Shown here: piece after piece, positions 1 to 9,819 of the stretch
How the letters are laid out: every line of letters starts with the position of its first letter
Numbering within the stretch: the stretch's first letter is position 1
Assembly: GCF_003095395.1 (NCBI RefSeq)
Contig: NZ_QEIJ01000001.1
Location: forward strand, 682,001-746,000
Direction: 5' to 3'
Length of the DNA: 64,000 nucleotides
Source of the DNA: Microbacterium sp. Gd 4-13
GTDB taxonomy: Bacteria; Actinomycetota; Actinomycetes; Actinomycetales; Microbacteriaceae
Notes under the pieces: generated by a model
What the model saw: only the letters and a program-made list of their open reading frames with translations
Databases searched by the model: none
Told to the model about the DNA's origin: nothing
Made by a program: the position numbers and the translations under genes

Positions 1-578
1 ACGGCGGTGACGGCGATGCCCGTGATCGCCGCGCCCACCAGCGGCAGCCCGAATGCGGCGGCCGTGGCGAGCACGAAGCATCCCGCCGCCGCCGCCACCG
101 CGTAGAGCGAGCCGACGTGCATGATCGCGATGGGGAGCCCCATGAGGGCGTCGCGGAGCACGCCTCCGCCGACAGCGGCGCAAACGCCCACGAAGACGGC
201 GGGCACCATCGGGAGGCCGAGCGCCAGCGCCTTGCTGGTGCCGAACGCGCCGAACATGCCGATCACGAAGGCGTCGAGCACGACGATGACCCGGTTGACC
301 CGCTGGAAGACCCCGGCCAGCAGCATCCCCACGAGCGCGGCGCCGGTCGCGACGAGCAGATACCAGTTGCTCTGAAGGGTGGCGGGAGGCACACCGAGGA
401 GCAGGTCGCGGATGAGTCCGCCGCCCATGCCGATCAGGATGCCGATGATGGCGACGCCGAGGAGATCGAGCCGCCGTTGGCCTCGGAAACCCGAGGCGAA
501 CAGCGCCCCCTGCACGCCTCCGAGCCCGACCGCGGTGAGGTCGGCCCACAGGGGGATGACGAACTCGGGCTGATCCAC
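1..578 (-). CDS. TRIC/YadS-like (UPF0126) membrane protein, 3' end outside window
   Basis: Read on the minus strand from a GTG at 578-576 (protein begins with Met-Asp-Gln-Pro-Glu-Phe), this frame stays open to the window edge, so the C-terminus is missing. It is strongly hydrophobic and shows two glycine-rich helical repeats. The first has [11 protein letters not shown] spacing followed by IRDLLLG, the second has [12 protein letters not shown]. This duplicated GGG-x-x-RD pattern is typical of the UPF0126/TRIC-type family (YadS, YvgT), inner-membrane proteins proposed to be cation channels or glycine transporters. An ATG at 586-584 is in another frame, so GTG is the likely start. It is divergent from recO with about 67 bp between the starts. 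The substrate cannot be told from sequence. Confidence 0.85.
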   Translation of the reverse strand, partial: MDQPEFVIPLWADLTAVGLGGVQGALFASGFRGQRRLDLLGVAIIGILIGMGGGLIRDLLLGVPPATLQSNWYLLVATGAALVGMLLAGVFQRVNRVIVVLDAFVIGMFGAFGTSKALALGLPMVPAVFVGVCAAVGGGVLRDALMGLPIAIMHVGSLYAVAAAAGCFVLATAAAFGLPLVGAAITGIAVTA

Positions 579-645
579 CCCACCATTGTCCCGCGTCGGC
601 GGGGCGGTGCCGGCCTGACGTCGTCGGGGCGACAGATAATGGATC

Positions 646-1389
646 GTGCCCACTTATCGCGACGAAGTCGTGATCCTGCGTACCCACAAGCTGGGGGAGG
701 CGGATCGCATCCTCACCCTGCTGAGCCGCCGCAACGGCAAGATCCGTGCGGTCGCGAAGGGCGTGCGGCGTACCTCGTCGAAGTTCGGCGCGCGCCTCGA
801 ACCGTTCATGGTCGCCGATGTGCAGCTCTACCGCGGGCGCACCCTCGACGTGGTGCAGCAGGCGGAGTCGCTCGGATCGTACGGCGCCGACATCGTCGTG
901 GAGTACGAGCGCTACACCTCCGCCAACGCCATGGTCGAGACCGCCGACCGGCTCAACGAGTCCGAGGCGACCCCGCAGCAGTATCTTCTGCTCGTGGGGG
1001 GTCTCCGCGCCCTCGCCAAGGGCGACCACACCCCCCGCAGCGTGCTCGACTCCTACCTCCTGCGTGTCATGGCGCTGTCGGGCTGGGCGCCCGGGCTCGG
1101 CGAATGCGCGCGCTGCGGAACCGCCGGCGACCACCGGTCGTTCGTCGCGCAGCTCGGCGGCATGGTGTGCGCGAACTGCGCACCCGTCGGTTCGCCGAAG
1201 GTCGCGCCCGAGACGACATCCCTTCTCCGCTCGTTGATGGCGGGGGAGTGGGACGCCGTCGACGGCGCACCGCAGCATGCCTCTGCCGCAGCATCCGGCC
1301 TCGTCGCCGCCTATGCGCAGTGGCACCTCGAGCGCGGCATCCGCTCGCTCGCCCACGTCGAAACGGGAAGAGCGCAGATCACCCGATGA
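646..1389 (+). CDS. recO: DNA repair protein RecO
   Basis: A 247-residue RecO. RecO anneals single-stranded DNA and helps load RecA together with RecR in RecF-pathway repair. The N-terminus ([21 protein letters not shown]) is the OB-fold signature, and the C-terminal half carries the four-cysteine zinc site CARC...CANC at about residues 153-178. The GTG at 646 gives the normal family length. Its TGA overlaps the ATG of uppS (ATGA at 1386-1389), so the two are translationally coupled, a common recO-uppS arrangement in Actinobacteria. Confidence 0.96.
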   Translation: MPTYRDEVVILRTHKLGEADRILTLLSRRNGKIRAVAKGVRRTSSKFGARLEPFMVADVQLYRGRTLDVVQQAESLGSYGADIVVEYERYTSANAMVETADRLNESEATPQQYLLLVGGLRALAKGDHTPRSVLDSYLLRVMALSGWAPGLGECARCGTAGDHRSFVAQLGGMVCANCAPVGSPKVAPETTSLLRSLMAGEWDAVDGAPQHASAAASGLVAAYAQWHLERGIRSLAHVETGRAQITR

Positions 1390-2192
1390 GCCCGAAGCCC
1401 TTCACCCACAAGGATGCTGTGCCCTTCCGCCCTCTGGATTGGACCGGTGAGTACCCGCCCGCCTTTCCGCGCGGATCGGTGCCGGAGCATGTGGCCATCG
1501 TCATGGACGGCAACGGCCGCTGGGCGAACCGTCAGGGCCTGACCCGCGTCGAGGGTCACCGCGCAGGTGAAGCGGCGCTTCTCGATGTCGTCGCCGGTGC
1601 CGTGCAGGCCGGTGTGAAGCACCTTTCTGTCTATGCGTTCTCGACGGAGAACTGGTCGCGCTCGCCCGACGAGGTGCGCTTCCTCATGGGGTTCAACCGC
1701 GACGTGCTGCACCGGCGTCGCGACCAGCTCAACGAGTGGGGCGTGCGAGTGCGGTGGGCCGGGCGCAAACCGCGCCTCTGGGGCTCGGTCATCAAGGAGT
1801 TGCAGTACGCCGAACAGCTGACCGCGGGCAACGACGTGCTCACCCTGACGATGTGCGTGAATTACGGCGGCCGGGTCGAACTCGTCGACGCCATGAGACG
1901 GATCGGTGAGGAGATCTCGGCGGGACGGCTGAAACCCTCGGCCGTCACGGAGAAACTGATCCGCCGTCACCTCTACCAGCCTGACATGCCCGACGTCGAT
2001 CTCTTCGTCCGCTCCAGCGGCGAGCAGCGGACGTCGAACTTCCTGCTGTGGGAGTCGGCCTATGCCGAATTCGTCTTCCTCGACACCCTCTGGCCCGACT
2101 TCCGTCGTACGCACCTCTGGGATGCGATCGGGCACTATCTCGGACGGGACCGCCGGTTCGGCGGCGCCGTCGACACACCCGACGAAGAGTAG
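1386..2192 (+). CDS. uppS: isoprenyl transferase (undecaprenyl/polyprenyl diphosphate synthase, UppS family)
   Basis: 268 residues. Cis-prenyltransferase that condenses isopentenyl diphosphate onto an allylic primer to make the lipid carrier for peptidoglycan and wall polymers. The catalytic P-loop [13 protein letters not shown] lies near residue 36 with the essential Asp. YAFSTENW and the C-terminal substrate loop [18 protein letters not shown] follow. The N-terminal extension of about 30 residues is typical of actinobacterial long/medium-chain enzymes. The ATG overlaps the recO stop codon by four bases. A much longer open frame reads through recO out of frame into this gene and is not meaningful. 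The product chain length (C50 versus C55) cannot be assigned. Confidence 0.95.
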   Translation: MSPKPFTHKDAVPFRPLDWTGEYPPAFPRGSVPEHVAIVMDGNGRWANRQGLTRVEGHRAGEAALLDVVAGAVQAGVKHLSVYAFSTENWSRSPDEVRFLMGFNRDVLHRRRDQLNEWGVRVRWAGRKPRLWGSVIKELQYAEQLTAGNDVLTLTMCVNYGGRVELVDAMRRIGEEISAGRLKPSAVTEKLIRRHLYQPDMPDVDLFVRSSGEQRTSNFLLWESAYAEFVFLDTLWPDFRRTHLWDAIGHYLGRDRRFGGAVDTPDEE

Positions 2193-2205
2193 TGGGTGCT
2201 CGGGC

Positions 2206-3282
2206 TCACCCGATCCCGAGTTCCGCTTCGGTGAAGAGGTATTCGCGCCCGAGCCAGCTGCCGAAGCGTGGCACCGCCAGGCACGACGCGTCATCGGTGC
2301 AGCCGCGGATCACGGGGTCGTCGGCGGCGTAGGTGCGGAACACGGCGATCTTGTGCCGGAGCACCTCGCCCGACAGGTTGGCCGGTCGTTGGGCCGACTG
2401 GTACCCCATCGCGTACATGATCGTCGAGCCGCCGCGGTCGCCGCTGAACCACGCCTTGCGCGCGAGAATGCCCGTGATGGCGTGGTCTGCATGGTCGCCC
2501 TTGGCCAACGCGTTGGCGCTGCCGGGCACGTGCGTGAAGAAGGAGGCCGGCTGATAAGCGCTGATCAGGTCGCCGAGGCCCGCGACGATCGCGTTCCACG
2601 ACAGGGGCGCCCCGCCCGTGGAGGGGGCGAGAGCGGCGATCTTGTCAGCGGCCAGCTTGGCCAGGCTGACCTCGCCCGTCGCGGGGTACCCCTGACCGTT
2701 GAGGTTGCCATCGGGCAGATGAAGGAAGACGAGCGAGACCCGGGTGTCATCGACGGGCTGATGCACCGAGACCGTGGCGCCGGAGGGCAGCGTCACCGCT
2801 GTCTGCGTCCAGGATGACGAGGCTCCACGGAGAACGTCGTAGGCACGGTGGATGCCCTGCACGCGGCCGTTCGCGTATTCTGCGCCGCGGCCGGCATCGC
2901 CGTCCGTGAGGAAGACGGTGCGGATGCAGCCGCCAGACGCGAGCACCTGCGGGAGCTGCGCGCCGGCGAACAGCAGATCGTCGTCTTCGTGAGCCCAGAC
3001 CGACATCGCTCGGGCACCCGCGCACGCGGGACGCAGCGGATCGACCGGCGGCGGCGCGGGCGGCTCGGGCTCTGCGGTGGCCGTGGGTGACGGCACGACG
3101 GTCGGGGTCGTCGTCGGTGTGGGGGTCGGAGTCGCGTTCGCCACCGACGAGACTGTGGGCTCCGTGGTCGGCGCGACCTCGGTCGCGGATACGGCGACGC
3201 AGCCTGCCAGTCCGAATGCGACCGCAGAGGCGACGACGATGAATCCGAGTGCGGACAGGCCGCTCTTACCCCGATGACGCAT
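2206..3282 (-). CDS. PIG-L family deacetylase-like lipoprotein
   Basis: About 358 residues. The N-terminus is a lipoprotein signal: basic start, hydrophobic core and lipobox LAGC with Cys about residue 28. A Thr/Pro-rich linker of about 45 residues follows, then a PIG-L/LmbE-type domain. The zinc-binding motif reads AHEDDDLLF (usual form AHPDDE) and the distal histidines lie in GDHADHAITG. Family members remove acetyl groups from N-acetylglucosamine-type substrates; this one would act at the outer membrane face or wall. The Pro-to-Glu and final Glu-to-Asp variation in the first motif is unusual but keeps the metal ligands. The ATG at 3282 is about 11 bases after a GGGGA ribosome site; another ATG at 3291 is possible. 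It ends 13 bp from the uppS stop, convergently. Confidence 0.82.
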   Translation of the reverse strand: MRHRGKSGLSALGFIVVASAVAFGLAGCVAVSATEVAPTTEPTVSSVANATPTPTPTTTPTVVPSPTATAEPEPPAPPPVDPLRPACAGARAMSVWAHEDDDLLFAGAQLPQVLASGGCIRTVFLTDGDAGRGAEYANGRVQGIHRAYDVLRGASSSWTQTAVTLPSGATVSVHQPVDDTRVSLVFLHLPDGNLNGQGYPATGEVSLAKLAADKIAALAPSTGGAPLSWNAIVAGLGDLISAYQPASFFTHVPGSANALAKGDHADHAITGILARKAWFSGDRGGSTIMYAMGYQSAQRPANLSGEVLRHKIAVFRTYAADDPVIRGCTDDASCLAVPRFGSWLGREYLFTEAELGIG

Positions 3283-3400
3283 GATTCTCATTTCCCCGAG
3301 ATCCGCAACCCCCTTGCGAATTATCGGACCCATCATTGCACGTCGCGGTAATCCCCCCGTGTCATGGAATGCGCACCGTGGCCGAGGTGTTGCGCATGAC

Positions 3401-4096
3401 ATGACAGACGCCATCAAGATCGACGTGTGGAGCGACATCGCCTGCCCGTGGTGCTACATCGGTAAGCGCAACCTGGAATCCGGCCTTGCCGCAGCATCCA
3501 CCGACGACGACGCTCCCGTCGTGGAGGTGGTCTTCCACTCCTACGAGCTCGCCCCCGACACACCGGTCGACTTCGACGGCGGCGAGACCGACTACCTCGC
3601 GCATCACAAGGGCATCCCCGCCGAGCAGGCGCGCGAGATGCTCGACCGCGTCACCGGTGTCGCCGCCGCGGCTGGCCTGGAGTACCGGTTCGACACGCTG
3701 AAGCACACGAACACGGTCAAGGCTCACCAGCTGCTGCACTTCGCCAAGGCGGAGGGCAGGCAGCCCGACCTCACCGAGCGTCTGATGTCGGCCTACTTCA
3801 CCGAGGGTCGCCACCTCGGGCGGGACGACGTATTGGTCGCGCTGGCCGCCGACGCCGGGCTCGATCCCGACGCCGCGCGCGACGCGCTCGTCTCAGAGCG
3901 CTATCTCGACGACGTGCGCGCCGACCAGGCGCAGGCGCAGGCCTACGGCATCACCGGCGTGCCGTTCTTCGTGATCGACGGCAAGTACGGGGTCAGCGGC
4001 GCTCAACCCGCAGAAGCCTTCGCCCAGATCGCGCGCCAGGTGTGGGACGAGCGCCGACAGGCCAGCACCGCCGAAGCCGAGGAGTCAGTCGCCTAG
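3401..4096 (+). CDS. DsbA family oxidoreductase, FrnE-like
   Basis: 231 residues of the FrnE/DsbA thioredoxin-fold group. The active site CPWC sits near residue 18 in DIACPWCYIGKR, and the cis-Pro loop ITGVPFFVI is near the C-terminus. No signal peptide, so cytoplasmic. FrnE proteins act as disulfide oxidoreductases or isomerases linked to oxidative stress. An upstream in-frame ATG at 3281 would add 40 residues rich in Arg/Pro with no homology pattern, so the ATG at 3401 (MTDAIKIDVW) is taken. Its last 12 bases overlap the convergent glutathione peroxidase gene, another thiol-redox enzyme. Confidence 0.92.
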   Translation: MTDAIKIDVWSDIACPWCYIGKRNLESGLAAASTDDDAPVVEVVFHSYELAPDTPVDFDGGETDYLAHHKGIPAEQAREMLDRVTGVAAAAGLEYRFDTLKHTNTVKAHQLLHFAKAEGRQPDLTERLMSAYFTEGRHLGRDDVLVALAADAGLDPDAARDALVSERYLDDVRADQAQAQAYGITGVPFFVIDGKYGVSGAQPAEAFAQIARQVWDERRQASTAEAEESVA

Positions 4097-4585
4097 AGCG
4101 CGCTCGATGACGGCCACGATCGCCGGGTCGTCGGGTTTGGTGGTCGGTCGGAAGCGGTGCACGTCACCGGTCGGGGTGAGCACGAACTTCTCGAAGTTCC
4201 ACAGGATGGGCCCGCGCTTGCCCTCGAGGTCTTCGGCCTTCTTCAGCGCCTTGTAGAGGGGAGCCGCTCCCGGCCCGTTCACCTTCACCTTGTCGAGCAC
4301 GGGGAAGCTGACTCCCCAGGTGGTCGCGCAGTAGTCGAGGATCTCGTCCATCGACCCCGGCTCCTGCCCCATGAACTGGTTGCAGGGAAAGCCCAGCACG
4401 GTGAAGCCGCGGTCGCCGTACGTGCGCTGCAGCTCCTCGAGCTGCTCGTACTGCGGGGCCAGGCCGCACTTCGATGCCACGTTCACGATGAGGAGCACGT
4501 CTTGTCCGTACGCTGCAAGGCTCGTCGGCTCACCATCCGCCGTTTGGAACGGGATGTCGCGGAGATCTGTGGAATCAGCGGTCAT
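4085..4585 (-). CDS. glutathione peroxidase family protein (Cys type)
   Basis: 166 residues, the normal length for bacterial non-selenium peroxidases that reduce hydroperoxides, usually with thioredoxin or mycothiol-type donors in Actinobacteria. The peroxidatic cysteine lies in NVASKCG (about residue 40). The Gln and Trp of the catalytic tetrad are in GFPCNQF and LWNFEKF, and the cysteine in GFPCNQF is the probable resolving residue. Cytoplasmic, no signal peptide. It converges on the FrnE-like gene with a 12-bp overlap of the 3' ends. Confidence 0.94.
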   Translation of the reverse strand: MTADSTDLRDIPFQTADGEPTSLAAYGQDVLLIVNVASKCGLAPQYEQLEELQRTYGDRGFTVLGFPCNQFMGQEPGSMDEILDYCATTWGVSFPVLDKVKVNGPGAAPLYKALKKAEDLEGKRGPILWNFEKFVLTPTGDVHRFRPTTKPDDPAIVAVIERALGD

Positions 4586-4644
4586 GGTCCCCAGGCTAGA
4601 ACCGTGAGCAGCTCTCGTGGGTCAACGTCTGGGAGAATGGAACA

Positions 4645-5811
4645 ATGACTTCGACCCTCGCTCCGACGCGCTCGCTGCGCATCGGTCCCATCGAGCTCGA
4701 CGCCCCCGTCGTGCTGGCTCCGATGGCCGGGATCACGAACACCGCTTTCCGTCGCCTCTGCCGTGAATACGGCGCCGGGCTGTATGTCAGCGAGATGATC
4801 ACGACCCGTGCGCTCGTCGAACGCAACGCCGTGACGATGCGTCTGATCCAGCACCATGAGTCCGAGACGCTGCGTTCCATCCAGCTGTTCGGCGTCGACC
4901 CGGCCACGACCGAGAGCGCCGTTCGTCTGCTGGTGGAAGAAGACCGCGCAGACCACATCGATCTGAACTTCGGCTGCCCGGTGCCCAAGGTCACGCGCAA
5001 GGGCGGCGGAGCGGCCCTGCCGTGGAAACTCGGGCTCTTCCACGACATCGTCTCGCGCGCGGTCAAGGCCGCGGGTGACATCCCTCTCACCGTCAAGATG
5101 CGCAAGGGCATCGACAAAGACCACCTGACATTCCTCGATGCCGGACGCATCGCCGAAGACGCAGGTGTGGCGGCCGTGGCGCTCCATGCCCGCACGGCGT
5201 CGGAGTTCTACTCGGGTCACGCCGACTGGTCGGCGATCACCGCGCTCAAAGAAGCCGTCACCAGCATCCCGGTCCTCGGCAACGGCGACATCTGGTCTGC
5301 CGCCGACGCGCGGCGCATGATGGAGCAGACCGGGTGCGACGGGGTCGTCGTGGGCCGCGGATGCTTGGGACGACCGTGGTTGTTCGGAGATCTCGCTCGC
5401 GAGTTGGGCGGTCCGGATGCGGCGATGGGCGCCCCCGTCGACGCGACGCTCGGCTTCGTCGCCGACGCCTTCCGCCGTCACGCCGAGCTGCTGGTCGACT
5501 TCTACGAGGACGAGCTGCGCGGGTGCCGGGACATCCGCAAGCACGCGTCGTGGTACTTCAAGGGCTATCCCGTCGGCGGCGACCTGCGCGCGCAGCTGGC
5601 CATGGTGTCGAGCCTTGCCGAGATCGACGACCTCCTCGAAACGATGGACCGCTCGGCGCCGTACCCCGGCGCCGGAGCGGAGGGCCAGCGCGGGCGCGCC
5701 GGCACGCCCAAGCGCACGGCTCTACCCGACGGCTGGCTCGCCTCTCGTGAGATCGGCCTCGAGGCGTCCAGCGCCCTCGCCGCCGCGGAGATCGACAACA
5801 GTGGCGGCTGA
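4645..5811 (+). CDS. dusB: tRNA-dihydrouridine synthase DusB
   Basis: 388 residues. FMN-dependent reduction of uridine to dihydrouridine in tRNA D-loops. Visible family motifs are LAPMAGITN near residue 26, the catalytic-cysteine loop LNFGCPVPKVTRKGGGAAL near residue 108, ARTASEFYSGHADW, and the FMN phosphate site GDGVVVGRGCLGRPW-like segment. The 3' end overlaps the start of dgt by 11 bases, so the two are co-transcribed. The last 60 or so residues, rich in Ala/Arg/Gly, extend beyond the usual DusB core, as is common in Microbacteriaceae. Confidence 0.95.
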   Translation: MTSTLAPTRSLRIGPIELDAPVVLAPMAGITNTAFRRLCREYGAGLYVSEMITTRALVERNAVTMRLIQHHESETLRSIQLFGVDPATTESAVRLLVEEDRADHIDLNFGCPVPKVTRKGGGAALPWKLGLFHDIVSRAVKAAGDIPLTVKMRKGIDKDHLTFLDAGRIAEDAGVAAVALHARTASEFYSGHADWSAITALKEAVTSIPVLGNGDIWSAADARRMMEQTGCDGVVVGRGCLGRPWLFGDLARELGGPDAAMGAPVDATLGFVADAFRRHAELLVDFYEDELRGCRDIRKHASWYFKGYPVGGDLRAQLAMVSSLAEIDDLLETMDRSAPYPGAGAEGQRGRAGTPKRTALPDGWLASREIGLEASSALAAAEIDNSGG

Positions 5812-7141
5812 GAGCGGCGCGGTGGTCGCCGCCGCCCGCCCCGCCGGTTACGACGATCCCGACGCCGCGCGTTTCCACGTCGAAGAGCACCGTTCGCGTC
5901 GTGACGATTTCGCGCGTGACCGCGCCCGTGTGCTGCACTCGGCTGCGCTTCGCCGCCTCGCCGCCAAGACCCAGGTGCTCAGCCCCGCGAGTCCCGCCGA
6001 CTTCGCGCGCAACCGCCTGACCCACTCGCTCGAGGTCGCCCAGGTCGGTCGCGAGCTCGCCACCGCGTTGCAGCTCTCACCCGACGTGGTCGACACCGCC
6101 TGCCTCAGCCACGATCTCGGTCACCCGCCGTTCGGGCACAACGGTGAGCGAGCGCTCAATGACTGGGCCGAAGACATCGGAGGATTCGAGGGCAACGCTC
6201 AGACCCTCCGCATCCTCACCCGTCTCGAGCCGAAGGTCATCGACGACGACGGACGCAGCTTCGGGCTGAACCTCACGCGAGCCAGCCTCGACGCGACGTG
6301 CAAGTACCCCTGGACCTCCGAGCACCCTTTGCCCGATCCCGGCGGGCGGTTGAAGTACGGCGTGTATCCCGACGATGAGCCCGTCTTCCGGTGGATGCGC
6401 GACGGTGCGCCGGGGCGCGTCCGGTGCATCGAGGCCGAGGTCATGGACCTCTCCGACGACATCGCCTATTCGGTGCACGATTTCGAAGACGCGATCACCA
6501 ACCGCTACCTCGATCCGCGCCTGCTCGCCGACACCGGTGAGCACTCCGGGCTCCTGTCTGCGATCCAGACGTGGGTCGGTTTCGACTTCCCCCGGGAGGA
6601 GCTCGAAGACGCTCTGTACCGGCTCATGCGCCTGCCCGAGTGGTTGCCGTCGTTCGACGGCAGCCGCCCCGACCTCGCCCGGCTCAAGAACCTCACGTCA
6701 GACCTCATCGGCCGGTTCGCGCGGGCTGCGACGGCCGCCACCCGTGAGGCGTTTCCGCTCGAAGCCCTCACCCGTTACCGGGCTCACGTCGTCGTGCCTC
6801 GGGTCGTCGAGGCCGAGATGGCGGTGCTCAAGGGCATCATCGGGGCGACGGTCGTCTCGATCGACGGTCGCAAGGCGCTCTACAAAGAGCAGCGTGGCGT
6901 GCTCAAGCGGCTGGCGTCGGCGCTGTGGGAACAGCCCGACTCGCTCGACGCGATCCACGCCGACGATTTCGCGTCGGCCGCCGACGACGCCGCGCGCCGT
7001 CGCGTCGTGGTCGATCAGGTCGCGAGCCTCACCGACCAGCTGGCGATCGCCTGGCATGGGCGGCTCGTGGGCGAGGTGGATGCTGCGTCTCTCGGCGTCT
7101 GGGCGCCGTGGGCGCCCGCACCGACCGCCGGGGACCGCTGA
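5801..7141 (+). CDS. dgt: deoxyguanosinetriphosphate triphosphohydrolase-like protein
   Basis: 446 residues. HD-domain dNTP triphosphohydrolase that converts dGTP or other dNTPs to nucleosides and tripolyphosphate, helping to set dNTP pools. The metal ligands are visible as THSLEVAQV and CLSHDLGHPPFGHNGE, with a further Asp in LSDDIAYSVHD. The GTG at 5801 gives a standard N-terminus and lies inside the end of dusB. The stop shares one base with the dnaG start (TGATG). The coupling of dgt to the primase gene is conserved in Actinobacteria. Confidence 0.94.
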   Translation: MAAESGAVVAAARPAGYDDPDAARFHVEEHRSRRDDFARDRARVLHSAALRRLAAKTQVLSPASPADFARNRLTHSLEVAQVGRELATALQLSPDVVDTACLSHDLGHPPFGHNGERALNDWAEDIGGFEGNAQTLRILTRLEPKVIDDDGRSFGLNLTRASLDATCKYPWTSEHPLPDPGGRLKYGVYPDDEPVFRWMRDGAPGRVRCIEAEVMDLSDDIAYSVHDFEDAITNRYLDPRLLADTGEHSGLLSAIQTWVGFDFPREELEDALYRLMRLPEWLPSFDGSRPDLARLKNLTSDLIGRFARAATAATREAFPLEALTRYRAHVVVPRVVEAEMAVLKGIIGATVVSIDGRKALYKEQRGVLKRLASALWEQPDSLDAIHADDFASAADDAARRRVVVDQVASLTDQLAIAWHGRLVGEVDAASLGVWAPWAPAPTAGDR

Positions 7142-9012
7142 TGGCGGGGCGGATTCGTCAGGCCGACATCGATGAGGTGAAAGCCAGAACGAACATCGCC
7201 GACATCGTGGGGGAGCGGGTCGCGCTCAAGTCGGCGGGCGTCGGCTCGATGAAAGGGCTCTGTCCGTTCCACGACGAGCGCAGCCCGAGCTTCCACGTGC
7301 GGCCCCAGGTCGGCTTCTACCACTGCTTCGGCTGTGGCGAGTCGGGTGACGTCTACTCGTTCTTGCGCGCCATGGATCACGTGTCTTTCACCGAGGCCGT
7401 CGAGCGGCTGGCCGGGCGCGTCGGATACACGCTGCACTACGAAGACGGGGGAGCGGCACCGGAGACCAGCGGTCGTTCACGCCTGTACGCCGCGAACGCG
7501 GCGGCGGCGGAGTTCTTCCGCGCGCGCCTGCTCGACCCCGAGGCCGAGACCGCGAGAAGGTTCCTCGGCGAGCGTGGATTCGATGCCGGCGCCGCCGCGC
7601 ATTTCGGCGTGGGTTACGCGCCGAAGGGCTGGTCTGCTCTGCTCGACCATCTCGTCGCGCAGAAGTTCACGAGAGAAGAACTCGAGCAGGCCGGGCTCGT
7701 CTCTCGAGGACAGCGCGGTGTCTACGACCGATTCCGCGGCCGGCTGGTGTGGCCGATCCGCGACGTCACGGGCCAGGTCATCGGTTTCGGAGCGCGCAAG
7801 CTCTACGACGACGACCAGGGCCCCAAGTACCTCAACACCCCCGAGACGCCGATCTACCGCAAGTCGCAGGTGCTCTACGGTCTCGACCTCGCCAAGCGCG
7901 ACATCTCTCGCGGGCATCGTGTGGTCGTCGTCGAGGGCTACACCGACGTCATGGCCTGTCACCTCGCGGGTGTGACGGGGGCGATCGCGACATGCGGAAC
8001 CGCGTTCGCGGCCGACCACATCACCGTGCTGCGGCGCGTCATGGGAGACGATTCCGCGTCGGGGGAGGTCGTGTTCACGTTCGATCCCGATGCGGCGGGT
8101 CAGAAGGCCGCTCTGCGCGCGTTCGGCGACGAGAAGCGCTTCTCGGCCCAGACGTACGTCGCCGTCGCCCCGGAGGGGCTCGACCCCTGCGATCTGCGTC
8201 TCAAGCGCGGCGACGGGGCCGTGCGGGCCCTCATGGACAACAAGGTGCCCATGTTCGAGTTCGTGATCGACCAGCGACTCTCGGGTTACGACCTCGCGAC
8301 TGTCGAAGGACGCGCCGCGGGCCTGCGCACCGCCGCCCCCATCGTGGCCGAGATCCGAGACCCGTCGCTGCGTCCCGGCTATACCCGCGTGCTAGCTCGA
8401 CGACTCGGACTCGACCTCTCCGAGGTGTCGGCGGCCGTCGACCGCGCCGCGCGGAGTGCGCGTGCCGACGGGGCGTCATCGCGCGGTGACGACCGCACAC
8501 CGTCACCGTCCGCGCCCGCCGAAGCCCCGGTTCCCGAGCTGCGCGTCACCGTCGCCACCCTGCCGCGATCGCGCGACGTGGCGATCGAGCGCGACGCGCT
8601 CATGGCGTTCCTGCAGTATGGACATCACGTCGACGCATCCCTGCTCTCCCGTGCTCTCGCGGCCCCCTTCACGCATCCCGGGCTCGAGGCCGTGCGGTCG
8701 GTGCTCGCGTCGTCGAACGACGCGTCGAAGCCGGGGTGGGCCGCCGATGCGGTGAGCGCAGTGCGTGAGCCCTATCGCACGCTCGCCGCCGAGCTGCTGA
8801 CGTCGGATTTTCCCGCACGCGACGAGGCACACGCGATCGCGTCGGCGAACGATCTGGCGGTGAACCTCCTGCGACGGGTTCTCGACCGCGAGAAGACCGA
8901 GCTGCTGGGGGCGATCCAGCGCGTTCCCGCAGACTCGGCCGACGGACGAACGCTTCGCCTGCGTCTGCGGGAAGTAGACATCGAGCGCCAGCGCCTGGTC
9001 GGTGCGCAGTAG
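7141..9012 (+). CDS. dnaG: DNA primase
   Basis: 623 residues. Synthesises RNA primers for DNA replication. The N-terminal CHC2 zinc ribbon (CPFH...YHCFGCG, about residues 41-65), RNA polymerase core, TOPRIM motifs (VVVVEGYTDVMA and FTFDPDAAGQ) and a C-terminal DnaB-binding region are all in order. The ATG overlaps the dgt TGA by one base. Start and length fit actinobacterial DnaG. Confidence 0.97.
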   Translation: MAGRIRQADIDEVKARTNIADIVGERVALKSAGVGSMKGLCPFHDERSPSFHVRPQVGFYHCFGCGESGDVYSFLRAMDHVSFTEAVERLAGRVGYTLHYEDGGAAPETSGRSRLYAANAAAAEFFRARLLDPEAETARRFLGERGFDAGAAAHFGVGYAPKGWSALLDHLVAQKFTREELEQAGLVSRGQRGVYDRFRGRLVWPIRDVTGQVIGFGARKLYDDDQGPKYLNTPETPIYRKSQVLYGLDLAKRDISRGHRVVVVEGYTDVMACHLAGVTGAIATCGTAFAADHITVLRRVMGDDSASGEVVFTFDPDAAGQKAALRAFGDEKRFSAQTYVAVAPEGLDPCDLRLKRGDGAVRALMDNKVPMFEFVIDQRLSGYDLATVEGRAAGLRTAAPIVAEIRDPSLRPGYTRVLARRLGLDLSEVSAAVDRAARSARADGASSRGDDRTPSPSAPAEAPVPELRVTVATLPRSRDVAIERDALMAFLQYGHHVDASLLSRALAAPFTHPGLEAVRSVLASSNDASKPGWAADAVSAVREPYRTLAAELLTSDFPARDEAHAIASANDLAVNLLRRVLDREKTELLGAIQRVPADSADGRTLRLRLREVDIERQRLVGAQ

Positions 9013-9036
9013 CGTTCGCGCCCCCGGGCAGGCAGG

Positions 9037-9819
9037 ATGAAACCCATGTCTCGCGCGAAAACACCCGACGTCTCGATTCGGGTTGACGATCTGTCGCTCA
9101 TCCGGGGTGACGCGCGCGTGATCGACGGCCTATCGTTCACACTCGCCCACGGTGAGACGCTGACGATCATGGGCCCCACCGGTGCCGGCAAATCGAGCCT
9201 TGCCGCGGTCCTGGCAGGACGCGCGGGCGGCTCGATCTCGGTCGCCGGGGGTGAGGCTGTCGTGGAGGGCATCTCCGTGAAGCGGCCCGGGAGGGCGCTG
9301 CGCACCCTGACGTATGTGACCGGCTACCTTCCGCAAGGCGGCGGATCCGACCTCCCCGCGCGTCTGACCGTGTCGGAGGTGATCGCCGAGCCGATCACCA
9401 GCCGCGATCGGCGCGTCAATCCGCGTGCTCTCGCGGTGCGTGTCGCGACGCTGCTCGACGAGATGCAGCTGCCTCTCGGAGCCGCCCCGAAGTACCCCTA
9501 CGAGCTCAGTGCGGGTATGCGTCAGCGTGTCGCGATGGCCAGGGCTCTCGTTCTCGATCCGCGTCTGGTCGTCGCCGATGACCTGTACGCGAACCTCGAC
9601 ATCGAAGTGAGGGAGACCGTTCTCGAGGCGGTACGCCGTCGGCGCGCGTCTTACGGCCTGTCCGCCCTCGTGGTGACGAACGACCCGGATGCTGCGCGCG
9701 AACTCGATTCCGACGTGCTGGTGCTGCGAGCCGGCCACACCGTCGCCTACGGGGCCGACGCCGGCACGATGGTCTGGACGCCAGACGAGGCGAACGACCA
9801 CCGTTCGGTCGTCCGCTGA
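9037..9819 (+). CDS. ABC ATPase-like protein with eroded catalytic motifs
   Basis: 260 residues with an ABC fold. The Walker A is intact (GPTGAGKSS, about residue 46), but later motifs are unusual. The signature is LSAGM instead of LSGGQ. The Walker B ends in ADD where the catalytic Glu should be. The switch-histidine position reads VVTND (normally VVTHD), leaving Asn for His. No integral membrane permease of an ordinary kind is adjacent; the next gene, joined by a TGATG overlap, codes for a 116-residue membrane protein. The pair could be a non-transport ABC protein or a slow switch rather than a transporter. An in-frame ATG at 9046 has better ribosome-site spacing than 9037. Confidence 0.8.
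   Translation: MKPMSRAKTPDVSIRVDDLSLIRGDARVIDGLSFTLAHGETLTIMGPTGAGKSSLAAVLAGRAGGSISVAGGEAVVEGISVKRPGRALRTLTYVTGYLPQGGGSDLPARLTVSEVIAEPITSRDRRVNPRALAVRVATLLDEMQLPLGAAPKYPYELSAGMRQRVAMARALVLDPRLVVADDLYANLDIEVRETVLEAVRRRRASYGLSALVVTNDPDAARELDSDVLVLRAGHTVAYGADAGTMVWTPDEANDHRSVVR

Noticed and set aside
117..1385. A very long plus-strand open frame that runs through to uppS
   Set aside because: High-GC sequence opens long frames. This part is antisense to the membrane protein and out of frame with recO; only the uppS part from 1386 is real.
4085..4585. Possible selenocysteine in the glutathione peroxidase
   Set aside because: The active position is a normal Cys codon and no in-frame TGA or SECIS-like need exists.
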